This document shows positions 24,282 to 32,114 of a DNA stretch of 64,000 nt, in pieces. The notes beneath the pieces are model-generated. The model was not told where the DNA came from. It worked only from the letters and a program-made list of their open reading frames with translations, and did not search any database. This DNA comes from Rothia mucilaginosa. Lineage in GTDB: Bacteria > Actinomycetota > Actinomycetes > Actinomycetales > Micrococcaceae. The DNA lies in assembly GCF_901875305.1 (NCBI RefSeq), contig NZ_CABFLY010000001.1, positions 310,001 to 374,000 on the forward strand. The letters run 5' to 3'. A program made the translations under genes and the position numbers. The stretch's first letter is position 1; each line of letters begins with the position of its first letter.

Positions 24282-24959
24282 TTAACGGGCCGAGTTGAAG
24301 GAGTATCCCACGTTACGGACAGTCGAAATCATCTGCTCGTACTCGGTACCCAGCTTCGACCGCAGTCGACGCACGTGCACATCAACCGTGCGGGTGCCGC
24401 CGTAGTAGGAATCGTAGCCCCAGACCTCCGAGAGCAGCTGCGCGCGAGAAAAGACGCGGCCCGGGTGCATAGCCATGAATTTGAGGAGCTCAAACTCCTT
24501 GAAAGTCAGGTTGAGCGCGGCGCCAGAAAGGTGCGCCGAGTAGGCCTGCGTGTCAATCACTAGGTTGCCGGCCCGGATGATGCGTTCCTGGGTCGACTCG
24601 TCCTGCGGCTCAGCTTCGCTCACGATGGCCAGACGCAACCGGGCGTCCATCTCGGAGGGGGAAGCTTGGTCCGAAACGATATCGTCCACCTGCCAGGAGG
24701 AGGCGACTGCCGCCATTCCGCCCTCGTTAAGAAGCGCGATGAGAGGTAGCTGCAGGCCGGATGCGCGGAGCAACTGGGCGCTATGGCGGGCCTGAACGAG
24801 CGCGGTACGGGCATCCAAGATGATTAGGTCGAACCCCTGATCCTCGATAACCTTATGGGCCGTGTCAAGGGGGAAGAGCTGTACCCTGTGGCTGAGGAGG
24901 CTTAGGGAGGGAACGACGTCCTGGGTGGTGGTATCGCTGAGAAGTGCAATACGGTACAC
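24282..24959 (-). CDS. glnR: GlnR-like orphan response regulator, OmpR-type winged helix
   Basis: The N-terminal 110 residues are a degenerate receiver: the Asp in LIILDARTAL is kept but the surrounding acidic pocket is not obvious. The C-terminal part is an OmpR-type DNA-binding domain: LTFKEFELLKFMAMHPGRVFSRAQLLSEVWGYD and GTRTVDVHVRRLRSKLG. The combination and the neighbour mshD match actinobacterial GlnR, which controls nitrogen assimilation without a partner kinase. I prefer the GTG at 24959 because GAGAGGAC lies just before it; a GTG at 24983 has that same site inside its coding frame. No histidine kinase is nearby. MtrA- or PhoP-like regulators are less likely. Confidence 0.83.
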   Translation of the reverse strand: MYRIALLSDTTTQDVVPSLSLLSHRVQLFPLDTAHKVIEDQGFDLIILDARTALVQARHSAQLLRASGLQLPLIALLNEGGMAAVASSWQVDDIVSDQASPSEMDARLRLAIVSEAEPQDESTQERIIRAGNLVIDTQAYSAHLSGAALNLTFKEFELLKFMAMHPGRVFSRAQLLSEVWGYDSYYGGTRTVDVHVRRLRSKLGTEYEQMISTVRNVGYSFNSAR

Positions 24960-25114
24960 GTCCTCTCTCCCTTCCTGTGTCACGCGGTAGCTTTAATACA
25001 GTCTCTTCTAGTGTACCCGTCCGGGCCTTCACCGCCGGGATCGGTGCTTGCCTCCGGCGAAGGAGACGTTCCGTTGCTGGCCCCTCTTAGGCTCTTTTAC
25101 GCGGGGGCGTGTGG

Positions 25115-25120
25115 TAGCTT
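25115..25120 (+). promoter_or_regulatory. -10 element of the 39-residue gene, placed for a leaderless mRNA
   Basis: TAGCTT ends exactly six bases before the ATG at 25127, the same geometry as at trxA, hadA, murB and the nitrobindin gene. Confidence 0.45.
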
Positions 25121-25126
25121 TAAGGC

Positions 25127-25246
25127 ATGGATAACAATCTTATGGCTCTCGAAGCTTTCTTCATGGTACTGATGGCTATCATCTCCGTGTGCATCGCAAT
25201 CGGTGCTTTCGCGGTGTTGCGCGGCCTCTTCAGCGGCCAGAAGTAG
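25127..25246 (+). CDS. 39-residue single-span membrane protein, unknown
   Basis: A 40-codon frame encodes a short polar N-terminus (MDNNLMALEAFF), one strongly hydrophobic segment (MVLMAIISVCIAIGAFAVL) and a short basic end (RGLFSGQK). The charge pattern predicts the C-terminus inside. The codons are the GC-rich ones favoured by neighbouring genes (ATC, GGC, CAG, AAG), which argues that it is translated. There is no clear ribosome-binding site, but a -10 hexamer lies six bases before the ATG, and two hairpins follow the stop codon. It is divergent from glnR and upstream of the nitrobindin gene. The function is unknown. Confidence 0.6.
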   Translation: MDNNLMALEAFFMVLMAIISVCIAIGAFAVLRGLFSGQK

Positions 25247-25288
25247 TCTTCCAATAAGGGCAGAAGCACAAGCCTGACTTAGGGCATT

Positions 25289-25362
25289 GGGTGGTTCGCG
25301 AGCCACCCGCGCCAATGACGGCGTAAACCCCCGCACCGGTTTATCTGGGCGGGGGTTTCCTC
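25289..25362 (+). terminator. Double hairpin terminator after the 39-residue gene
   Basis: The first stem is 25289-25296 with 25301-25308 (CGCG loop). The second is 25325-25334 with 25349-25358, ten perfect pairs ending in TTT. Together they mark the end of a short transcript. Confidence 0.75.
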
Positions 25363-25453
25363 TGTTCGTTCCCCTGGTCCTCTACGGGCGGCACGTCTCT
25401 GGGCCGCTGGCGAACTCCCGGCAATATCTCTACTCGCTGTCTACTCCGGCCGG

Positions 25454-25459
25454 TAAAAT
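25454..25459 (+). promoter_or_regulatory. -10 element of the nitrobindin gene, placed for a leaderless mRNA
   Basis: TAAAAT ends six bases before the ATG at 25466. The AGGGG between them is too close to the ATG to act as a normal ribosome-binding site. Confidence 0.5.
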
Positions 25460-25465
25460 AGGGGT

Positions 25466-26158
25466 ATGGCTATTGAAATCCCTTCCAACCTAACCCCTGA
25501 ACTTGTCCCCTTCGCATGGCTCCTCGGCACCTGGGAAGGCACCGGAACCATGTGGTACGAGGGTCAGGAAAACACCCCCTTCGGCCAGATTATTACCTTC
25601 GAGCAGGATGGCCTGCCCTTCATCGAGTACCGCGCCGAATCCTTCCTCCTCGATGACGAGGGTAAGAAGCTCCGCCCCATCACCGTAGAGACCGGTTTCT
25701 GGCAGATTGACCGCCCCCTCACCGATGCTGACGGCGGCTTCGGCATCGTTCCCAAGGACGTTGTTCCCGCCTTCGCTGACGCTGAGAGCGTTGAGACCCT
25801 GCGTAACGAGGATGACGGCTTCTCCCTGCTCGCAACTATCGCCCACCCCGGCGGTATCAGCGAGAATTACGTGGGCATGGTCAAGGGCCCGGTCGTGCGC
25901 ATGCAGACCGGCAACCTGCTCCGCGACGAAATTTCCCACGAGTACGCCGGTTCAGTGCGTCTGTGGGGCCTGGTCAACGGCAACCTCATGTGGGACTGGG
26001 AAATTGCGGATGCTGAGGGTAAATTGCACAAGCACGCTTCCGCTGAGCTACGTAAGACCTCCTCGATGACCGGCGACTCCCTGGGAACCTCGATGTTCGG
26101 TTCCCTGGATGGCGAAGAGCCCACCGGCGAGCCTTCCGATAAGCCCGCCGCCGAATAG
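25466..26158 (+). CDS. Nitrobindin / FABP-like heme-binding beta-barrel protein
   Basis: A 230-residue protein of the THAP4/nitrobindin family (DUF1794). The hallmark GxWxGxG appears as GTWEGTG at residues 21-27. Further family blocks are TPFGQIITFEQDGLPFIEYRAES, ETGFWQ, and AHPGGISENYVGMVKGPVVRMQT. Bacterial members bind ferric heme in the barrel and can isomerise peroxynitrite to nitrate. A His in KLHKHASAELRK near residue 190 is a candidate axial ligand. The last 30 residues are a Pro/Glu/Ser tail without structure. Close in genome order to mshD and glnR, as in Mycobacterium. Heme binding is inferred from the family only. Confidence 0.87.
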   Translation: MAIEIPSNLTPELVPFAWLLGTWEGTGTMWYEGQENTPFGQIITFEQDGLPFIEYRAESFLLDDEGKKLRPITVETGFWQIDRPLTDADGGFGIVPKDVVPAFADAESVETLRNEDDGFSLLATIAHPGGISENYVGMVKGPVVRMQTGNLLRDEISHEYAGSVRLWGLVNGNLMWDWEIADAEGKLHKHASAELRKTSSMTGDSLGTSMFGSLDGEEPTGEPSDKPAAE

Positions 26159-26181
26159 TTCGTGTCAATCATCAGAGCCTG

Positions 26182-26210
26182 CCCCGCTCCACGGCGGGGT
26201 GGGTTCTTTT
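26182..26210 (+). terminator. Terminator of the nitrobindin gene
   Basis: A six-base GC stem (26182-26187 with 26194-26199) is followed by TCTTTT. Its position supports the later GTG start chosen for ygfZ. Confidence 0.6.
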
Positions 26211-26230
26211 GCGTGAAAGGTATATTCTTC

Positions 26231-27487
26231 GTGACTGAATCTTTGACAGGTCCGACCCGGCATGAGACCGAGCAGAGCCGGACCGCACACCTCACGAGCC
26301 CCCTGCTTTCGGTGAGGGGCGCTTTCGCCGCCGGCGGCCCCGACGAGGGTGTAGCGGCCCACTACGGCGACCCCATCCACGAACAGCGAGCCCTGAGCCG
26401 GGACCGTTCCGCCGGGGCGGACGAACCCCTGGTAGTGGTGGACCGCTCATCCCTCGGTGTCGTGCGTGTGTCAGGCCCGGACCGCCTGACCTGGTTGACC
26501 TCCATCGCTTCGCAGATTCTGAGCGATATGAAGGCCGGTGACAGCCGCGAGTTTCTGCTGCTGACCCCGCAAGGACGCATCGAGTACGCCCCGGCTGCGA
26601 TTGAAGACGGCGAGGCGCTTTGGCTCATTGTGGAGGGCTACCAGGCCCAGCCGCTCACTGATTACCTGAACCGCATGAAGTTCATGCTGCGCGTCGAGAT
26701 TCAGAATCTCAGCGACGAGTACGCCGTGCTTGAGACGAGCCGCGATCCCCGCGGCGCCGAAAGCGTGCATCCTGCCCTGGCTGCCGCGCTTGCCGGCGCC
26801 TCCGTCGAAGGCCTGCCGGTGTGGGAAGACCCCTGGAACACTCCCGCCCCGGGAGGCTACCGCTATGACGAGGCCGGGGACGCACACCCGGGCGCTGACT
26901 ACGTGCGCTTCTGGACGATCGTTCCCCGTGGGGTACTGAACGTTCTGGCGGAGAACCGCGAGGACGTGCGCCTCGCGGGCGTGTGGGCTGCCGAGGCCCT
27001 GCGCATCGAGGCCTGGCGCCCTCGCTACGCTACCGAAGTGGATGATAAGAGCATTCCGCAGGAACTGGATTACTCCCGCACCGCCGTGCACTTCGACAAG
27101 GGATGCTACAAGGGGCAGGAGACTGTGGCACGCGTGCACAACCTGGGCCGCCCGCCGCGCCGTCTGGTATTCCTGGACATCGACGGTTCGGAGCACACCC
27201 TACCTGCCGTTGGCAGTGAGCTTTTCGTGGAGGGCAAGGCCCGTCCGGTCGGCCGCATCACTTCGGTGGCGCTGCATCACGAGGCTGGGCCTATCGCCCT
27301 GGCCGTTATCAAACGCGGTGTCAATCCGAAGGCGCCCCTGCGCGCGGTGGACGGTGGGGACTTCCTTCCCGACGGTTCCCCGGCCCCGGCCACGGAGTAT
27401 GCGGTGGCCCAGACGACCGTGGTTTCACCCGAGTCGGGTGAGGTGGCGCGCCGGTCTCTCTCCGGCCAGGAATTCTTGAAGCGCTAG
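26231..27487 (+). CDS. ygfZ: YgfZ/GcvT-like folate-binding protein for iron-sulfur cluster upkeep
   Basis: A 418-residue protein with the YgfZ signature KGCYKGQE at residues 290-297. The N-terminal folate-binding part has LVVVDRSSLGVVRVSGPDRLTWLTS near residues 67-92, followed by LLLTPQGRIEYA. Family knowledge: it binds tetrahydrofolate and helps build or repair certain [4Fe-4S] enzymes; the Cys in the motif is essential in E. coli. It is longer than E. coli YgfZ (326 residues), typical of actinobacteria. The GTG at 26231 follows AAAGG and lies after the upstream terminator; an earlier GTG at 26162 would begin before that terminator. It converges on pfkA. Confidence 0.88.
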   Translation: MTESLTGPTRHETEQSRTAHLTSPLLSVRGAFAAGGPDEGVAAHYGDPIHEQRALSRDRSAGADEPLVVVDRSSLGVVRVSGPDRLTWLTSIASQILSDMKAGDSREFLLLTPQGRIEYAPAAIEDGEALWLIVEGYQAQPLTDYLNRMKFMLRVEIQNLSDEYAVLETSRDPRGAESVHPALAAALAGASVEGLPVWEDPWNTPAPGGYRYDEAGDAHPGADYVRFWTIVPRGVLNVLAENREDVRLAGVWAAEALRIEAWRPRYATEVDDKSIPQELDYSRTAVHFDKGCYKGQETVARVHNLGRPPRRLVFLDIDGSEHTLPAVGSELFVEGKARPVGRITSVALHHEAGPIALAVIKRGVNPKAPLRAVDGGDFLPDGSPAPATEYAVAQTTVVSPESGEVARRSLSGQEFLKR

Positions 27488-27519
27488 GAACCGTTCCTCG
27501 GTTCTTTCTAGAAGCGTAG

Positions 27520-27567
27520 AAACCGCCGAGGCGGGCACTCGTGGTGAGTGCCCGCCTCGGCGGTTTT
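27520..27567. terminator. Bidirectional terminator between ygfZ and pfkA
   Basis: A perfect 21-bp stem (27520-27540 with 27546-27566) with a five-base loop sits between convergent genes; both sides end in A/T runs. It is one of the strongest in the window. Confidence 0.93.
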
Positions 27568-27583
27568 ATGTAGAGGGTGCGGC

Positions 27584-28615
27584 TTAGCGGCCGAAGAGCA
27601 CGGAGGCCTCGTCCCAGCGTTCCTGCGGCACGGACTTCAGACCAGCCAATGCCTCTTCGAGGGGTACGTACTTGATTTCGGTGCCCTGAACGGAGACCAT
27701 CTTGCCCCACAGCTTCTGTGCAACCATATCCACTGCGCCCATGCCCAAGCGGGTTGCGAGCACACGGTCGTAGCCGGTGGGTGCGCCACCGCGCTGGATG
27801 TGGCCGAGGATGGTGTTACGGGTTTCGATGCCGGTCATGGCCTCGATCTCGTGGGTGATGTACTCACCGATACCACCGAGGCGGGGGCGGCCGTCCTTTT
27901 CGGTACCCTTGTTAGCCATGACGTCATCGAAGCCTTCGGGGATGAAACCTTCAGCGACAACGACTAGGGGAGAACGGCCACGGTCGTGTACTTCCTTGAC
28001 CCATTCTGCAACCTGCTCCATGGAGACGGTCACTTCGGGAATCAGGATGGCGTGTGCGCCTGCAGCCATACCGGAGTGCAGTGCAATCCAACCGACGTGG
28101 CGGCCCATAACCTCTGCGACCATGCAACGGTGGTGCGATTCACCGGTGGTGCGGATGCGGTCCATGGCTTCGGTTGCGATGGAGACTGCGGTGTCGAAAC
28201 CGAAGGTGTAGTCGGTTGCACGCAGGTCGTTGTCGATGGTCTTGGGAACACCGATGACGGGCAGGCCTGCGTCTGCCAGGCGCTTCGCACCTGCGAGGGT
28301 ACCTTCACCACCGATAGCGACGATGGCGTCGATACCGTGACGCTCCATCATGATTTCGATGTTTTCGGGGCCACCGTTGGGGCCGTCGAAGGGGTTGGTG
28401 CGGGAGGTGCCGATGATGGTGCCGCCCTGGGATGCCAGGCCGCGGACCTTCTGACGGGGCAGATCTATGTAATCGCCCTCGACGACGCCGCGCCAACCGT
28501 CACGGAAGCCGACGAATTCGTAACCGTACTTCTTGACACCGTTAAGCACGGCACCTCGAATAACAGCGTTCAGGCCGGGGCAGTCGCCGCCGGAAGTAAG
28601 CAGACCGATCTTCAT
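27584..28615 (-). CDS. pfkA: 6-phosphofructokinase
   Basis: A 343-residue enzyme phosphorylating fructose 6-phosphate in glycolysis. It starts MKIGLLTSGGDCPGLNAVIRG. It has IGGEGTLAGAKRL (residues 101-113), PKTIDND (124-130) with the catalytic Asp128, MGRHVGWIALHSG, and GHIQRGGAPTGYDRVLATRLG. The residue equivalent to E. coli position 104 is Gly, as in ATP-dependent enzymes, but the next diagnostic position (124) is Lys, as in pyrophosphate-dependent ones; this mixed pair is known in actinomycete ATP enzymes. The ATG at 28615 follows AAGGAG; the longer frame to 28720 has no support. It appears monocistronic. Confidence 0.94.
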   Translation of the reverse strand: MKIGLLTSGGDCPGLNAVIRGAVLNGVKKYGYEFVGFRDGWRGVVEGDYIDLPRQKVRGLASQGGTIIGTSRTNPFDGPNGGPENIEIMMERHGIDAIVAIGGEGTLAGAKRLADAGLPVIGVPKTIDNDLRATDYTFGFDTAVSIATEAMDRIRTTGESHHRCMVAEVMGRHVGWIALHSGMAAGAHAILIPEVTVSMEQVAEWVKEVHDRGRSPLVVVAEGFIPEGFDDVMANKGTEKDGRPRLGGIGEYITHEIEAMTGIETRNTILGHIQRGGAPTGYDRVLATRLGMGAVDMVAQKLWGKMVSVQGTEIKYVPLEEALAGLKSVPQERWDEASVLFGR

Positions 28616-28972
28616 GTTGGCTCCTTGTGAATGTCTGCGCGTCGGGGGTGTGTTGCGCGCGTATATAACTATGGCCTCCACGAATCGGCATGCACGTGTG
28701 AGTGCCGCTCGGGAGGTCATTCTCTTAGTCTCTATTTTAGCGGGGTTTGGGGCGTGTGGGTAGTGGTGGATTGGGGTGGGAGTGGCCTCATCCCGGTATA
28801 AAAGTTCAGGTACTTTACACCCTCAGTCGGCATATTTTGAGCGGGTGCTTGTCGTATCCGCGCCCTGGCAACGAAGAGGCGCCCGGGGTCTGCCTCCACC
28901 ACTGCGGTGGGGACGGGCCCCGGGCGCTCAAAAAATATTTAACGATTCGTGAAACGTATTCGTAAGAGGCGA
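28616..28972. other. Intergenic region between pfkA and the aminotransferase gene, with a long hairpin
   Basis: I see no gene in these 357 bases. A long hairpin (28879-28890 with 28916-28927, and inner CCTCCACC/GGTGGGG pairing) lies just past the aminotransferase stop codon and probably ends that leftward transcript. The pfkA promoter should lie in 28620-28750, but I cannot place it with confidence. Confidence 0.5.
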
Positions 28973-30175
28973 CTAATCGCGTGCGCGACCCAGCAGATTC
29001 TGCAGACGGGCTACGCCCTCGGCTAGGTCGTCATCTCCCAGAGCGTAGGAGAGTCGCAGGTAGCCGCTGGGGCCGAAGGCCTCACCGGGAACGACGGCGA
29101 CTTCGGCCTTCTCGAGGATGAGCTCGGCGAGCTCGGCGCTGGTCTGGGGGCGTACGCCGTCAATCTCCTTGCCCAGCAGTTCGCGAACGTCAGGGTAGGC
29201 GTAGAACGCGCCGGTAGGCACGGGGCAGTGCACACCTTCGATGGCGTTGAGGCCTTCGACGATGGCGCGGCGGCGGCGATCGAAGGCTGCATGCATGACC
29301 TTCACGTCGTCCTGCGGGCCGGTCAGGGCGGCCAGAGCGGCACGCTGGGCGATGTTATTGACGTTGGAGGTCATGTGCGACTGCAGGTTAGAAGCCGCGG
29401 CAATCACGTCGCGCGGGCCGATCATCCAACCCACGCGCCAGCCGGTCATGGCGTAGGTCTTGGCCACGCCGTTGAGGATGACGCAGTGATCGGCCAGCTC
29501 GGGCACGGCCTTCAGGATTGAGACCGAGTCGGTGCCATCGTAGGTGAGGTGCTCGTAAATCTCATCGGTAAGAACGAAGATGCCTTTGCTCAGCGCCCAC
29601 TCGCCAATAGCGCGGGTTTCCTCTTCGGTGTACACGGCACCGGTCGGGTTGGAGGGGGAGACGAAGATGAGTGCCTTGGTAGCGGGGGTGTAGGCTTCTT
29701 CGAGCTGCTCGACGGTGACCTTGTAGTGCTGGTCACTACCGGCAAAAACCTCGATGGGGTTACCGCCGGCCAGGCGGATGCACTCGGGGTAAGTGGTCCA
29801 GTAGGGAGCCGGCAGGAGTACGTCGTCACCCTCGTCGATGACCGTAGCAAAAGCCTGGTATACGGCCTGCTTGCCGCCGTTGGTCACGATGACCTGGGAG
29901 GGGTCGACCTCAACACCGGAGTCGCGCAGGGTCTTTTCCGCGATGGCCTTCTTCAGCTCGGGCAGACCGGAAGCGGGGGAGTAACGGAAGTTCTTGGGGT
30001 CCTTCAGCGCTTCGTGGGCAGCATCCACGATGTGTGCGGGGGTAGCAAAGTTGGGTTCGCCAGCGCCGAAGCCGATAACGGGGCGTCCTTGGGCCTTGAG
30101 TGCTTTGGCCTTTGCATCAACGGCAAGGGTTGCGGAGGGTGCGATGGCACCGATACGGCTGGAAATGCGCGCCAT
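28973..30175 (-). CDS. aspC: PLP-dependent aminotransferase, aspartate type (class I, AspC/AatA-like)
   Basis: A 400-residue class I aminotransferase, probably making aspartate from oxaloacetate and glutamate; some relatives also use prephenate. The PLP Schiff-base Lys239 is in [16 protein letters not shown]. Other blocks are [11 protein letters not shown] near residue 40, [49 protein letters not shown] with the ring-binding Asn, [13 protein letters not shown], and the carboxylate-binding Arg in SGYLRLSYA. The ATG at 30175 follows AGAAGAGAG; a longer frame to 30259 adds an unrelated basic stretch. Position before tRNA-Trp and secE is conserved in actinobacteria. Confidence 0.92.
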   Translation of the reverse strand: MARISSRIGAIAPSATLAVDAKAKALKAQGRPVIGFGAGEPNFATPAHIVDAAHEALKDPKNFRYSPASGLPELKKAIAEKTLRDSGVEVDPSQVIVTNGGKQAVYQAFATVIDEGDDVLLPAPYWTTYPECIRLAGGNPIEVFAGSDQHYKVTVEQLEEAYTPATKALIFVSPSNPTGAVYTEEETRAIGEWALSKGIFVLTDEIYEHLTYDGTDSVSILKAVPELADHCVILNGVAKTYAMTGWRVGWMIGPRDVIAAASNLQSHMTSNVNNIAQRAALAALTGPQDDVKVMHAAFDRRRRAIVEGLNAIEGVHCPVPTGAFYAYPDVRELLGKEIDGVRPQTSAELAELILEKAEVAVVPGEAFGPSGYLRLSYALGDDDLAEGVARLQNLLGRARD

Positions 30176-30392
30176 GGGGGCTCTCTTCTTTCTTATTGTG
30201 TGCGTTGCCGGGCAAAATGCCGGTGTAGTCGTAACCGGCGGGCCCGTCGGAGGGCGCACGGGTGCATCACCTCGTGCGTTCCTTGTGTGTTAAGATGCGT
30301 TCTCTTTTATAGGATACGGGCGCCGGCTGGGATAGGGGGCCTCTGGAAGAAGGAATGGACAGCCTTTTTCTGAAAAATATTGCGTTCTGGAG

Positions 30393-30421
30393 TTGCACGA
30401 GCGTATCGGCATGGTTTAGAG
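30393..30421 (+). promoter_or_regulatory. Candidate promoter of tRNA-Trp (and possibly secE-nusG)
   Basis: TTGCAC (30393-30398) and TTAGAG (30416-30421) are 17 bases apart. The transcript would carry a leader of about 110 bases with a small GTGAGA/TCTCAC hairpin before the tRNA. Confidence 0.5.
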
Positions 30422-30537
30422 TTAGTTCTGCACCCGCAAGGGTGTAATTGTTTGCCCCTCTAAAGCCCACTGGCTTAGGAGGCAATGGAGGAGCGAACGA
30501 GTGAGAAGCAACTCTCACACCGAAGCTCAGGCTTCAA

Positions 30538-30610
30538 AGGGTGGTGGCTCAATTGGTAGAGCAGCGGTCTCCAAAACCGCAGGTTGCAGGTTCGAGTCCT
30601 GTCCGCCCTG
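30538..30610 (+). tRNA. tRNA-Trp (CCA)
   Basis: Acceptor AGGGTGG pairs with CCGCCCT (one G-T pair), discriminator G as usual for tRNA-Trp. The anticodon loop CTCCAAA between GCGGT and ACCGC gives CCA. The T-arm GGTTCGAGTCC is canonical. It lies directly upstream of secE, as in other actinobacteria. Confidence 0.96.
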
Positions 30611-30634
30611 CTCAAATTGCCTCAATAGATGATT

Positions 30635-30663
30635 GTACGCCCGCACTCCGGGCGTACTTTTTT
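30635..30663 (+). terminator. Terminator or attenuator between tRNA-Trp and secE
   Basis: A nine-base perfect GC-rich stem (30635-30643 with 30649-30657), a CACTC loop and six T residues make a textbook intrinsic terminator. Only 23 bases separate its end from the secE ATG, leaving no room for a separate promoter, so secE probably depends on read-through. Confidence 0.85.
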
Positions 30664-30686
30664 AGATACAGAAAGGGGCAGAAGAA

Positions 30687-30965
30687 ATGGCATCGTCTGC
30701 TACTGCCGCTCAGGCTGCTGAGTCTGGCGCATCCTCGAAGAGCGATCAGAAGCGCGGTTTCTTCGGCCGTATTTTTGCATTCCTCCGCGAAGTTATCGCG
30801 GAGTTGAAGAAGGTTACCACCCCCACCGGACGCGAGCTACTTGGTTACTTCCTTGCGGTTCTGCTGTTCGTTGTGGTGATGCTCCTGCTGATTTCTGGGC
30901 TGGATTATTTGTTTGGCCAGGGAGCATTCTGGATTTTTGGTAACGGAACGATTCAGCGTAATTAG
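30687..30965 (+). CDS. secE: Preprotein translocase subunit SecE
   Basis: A 92-residue single-span SecE. A polar Ala/Ser-rich head of 22 residues is followed by the amphipathic cytoplasmic helix FLREVIAELKKVTTPTGRELLGY (read in two parts, residues 32-54), where Lys-Lys-Val-Thr-Thr-Pro is the family signature. A membrane helix of about 20 hydrophobic residues (VLLFVVVMLLLISGLDYLF) follows. It clamps SecY in the general secretion channel. GAAAGGGGCAG gives the ribosome-binding site. The gene precedes nusG, as in nearly all bacteria. Confidence 0.94.
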   Translation: MASSATAAQAAESGASSKSDQKRGFFGRIFAFLREVIAELKKVTTPTGRELLGYFLAVLLFVVVMLLLISGLDYLFGQGAFWIFGNGTIQRN

Positions 30966-31087
30966 GTCATCGACATTGGCCGCCCCCGGCGGGGTGTTGT
31001 GCCGAGTGTCATAATTTTTTCCGGATTATTGATTGGTGCTGTGTATGCAGTGCAGCCAGATCGTAAACGATAGAAAGTAGGAGCGAC

Positions 31088-31813
31088 GTGTCCGAGCAGG
31101 AACTGGTATCCGAGATTGAAGAGGTCGAGGTAGCCGCTGCTGAGGCTGCCGAAGAGGTCGAGGCTGCTGAGCAGCTGGCCGAGGAGGCTACCGAGGTTGT
31201 TGAAGCAGCTGAGGAAGTCGACGCTCTGGAGGAATTCAAGTCGAAGCTACGCCGTCAGGTGGGCGACTGGTACGTGGTGCACACCTACTCGGGTTACGAG
31301 AACAAGGTGAAGACCGGTATCGAGACCCGTATCCAGAACCTTGAGGCCGAGGACGAGATCTTCGAGGTCCAGGTTCCCATGGAGACCGTGGTCGAGTTCA
31401 AGAACACCGTGAAGAAGACCATTCGTCGCGTGCGCGTTCCCGGCTACGTGCTGGTCCGTATGGAACTGACCGACCACTCGTGGGGCGTTGTGCGCCACAC
31501 CCCGGGCGTGACCGGCTTTGTGGGCCAGGATGCATACAACCCGGTTCCGCTACGTATGGAGGAAGTCTTCGAGATGCTCCTGCCCGTCTTCGAGGAGCAG
31601 CAGCAGAGCCAGGGTCTGCCTGTCTCCAAGCCTGTCGTTGAGTCCGACTACACTGTGGGTGAGAACGTCCGCGTGAAGTCCGGCGCATTCGAGGGCATGG
31701 ACGCCACCGTGTCTGAGATTAAGGCTGAGGCTCAGCAGATTGTCGTGATGATTTCCGTCTTCGGGCGAGACACCCCTGTGACCCTGAGCTTCACTGAGAT
31801 CGAGAAAATCTAA
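31088..31813 (+). CDS. nusG: Transcription antitermination/pausing factor NusG
   Basis: A 241-residue NusG. The first 50 residues are a Glu/Ala-rich acidic head (EEVEVAAAEAAEEVEAAEQ), common in actinobacterial NusG. The NGN domain begins at DWYVVHTYSGYENKVKTGIE and contains RVRVPGYVLVRMELTD and VRHTPGVTGFVG. The KOW domain follows at GENVRVKSGAFEGMDATV and ends with LSFTEIEKI. It binds RNA polymerase and links it to Rho or to the ribosome. The start is GTG with GGAG upstream. A terminator follows, so rplK has its own promoter. Confidence 0.95.
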   Translation: MSEQELVSEIEEVEVAAAEAAEEVEAAEQLAEEATEVVEAAEEVDALEEFKSKLRRQVGDWYVVHTYSGYENKVKTGIETRIQNLEAEDEIFEVQVPMETVVEFKNTVKKTIRRVRVPGYVLVRMELTDHSWGVVRHTPGVTGFVGQDAYNPVPLRMEEVFEMLLPVFEEQQQSQGLPVSKPVVESDYTVGENVRVKSGAFEGMDATVSEIKAEAQQIVVMISVFGRDTPVTLSFTEIEKI

Positions 31814-31841
31814 CGAGGTTGTAGAGTTCAACGTGAGCGAT

Positions 31842-31878
31842 GAGCGAGCCCGGTACCCAAGAGGGGCCGGGCTCGCTC
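31842..31878 (+). terminator. Terminator after nusG
   Basis: A 12-bp stem (31842-31853 with 31867-31878), extended by partial inner pairing, separates secE-nusG from rplKA. Confidence 0.8.
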
Positions 31879-31987
31879 TGCGTTAACCCACCCCTTTTTG
31901 CGGCCCCGTCGCCAGTCGTTCACTCCAGCGCGCGCCTCCGATGTTAGCGAATACCGGTGAGCACTGGATTAAGTGGTGGATTAACGC

Positions 31988-32114
31988 TAGAATCTTAGTT
32001 TGTGTATGCGCACGTTACGCTTTCGTGCGTGCACACCGATGACCGCGCCACGGTCATCACCCTGCCGGCGTACGCTCCTGTGCGTCGGTTCCCAGCTAAG
32101 AAAAGGACCCTACA
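31988..32114 (+). promoter_or_regulatory. Promoter -10 and structured leader of rplK-rplA
   Basis: TAGAAT (31988-31993) is a good -10. The leader then folds into a 13-bp stem with one mismatch (32002-32014 with 32024-32036) and a perfect eight-base stem (32038-32045 with 32051-32058). Such leaders often bind L1 or L11 for feedback control. Between nusG and this promoter I see only the terminator at 31842-31878. Confidence 0.5.

Noticed and set aside
24282..24959. Assigning the regulator to a two-component system
   Set aside because: No kinase is nearby, the receiver is degenerate and the mshD neighbour points to GlnR.
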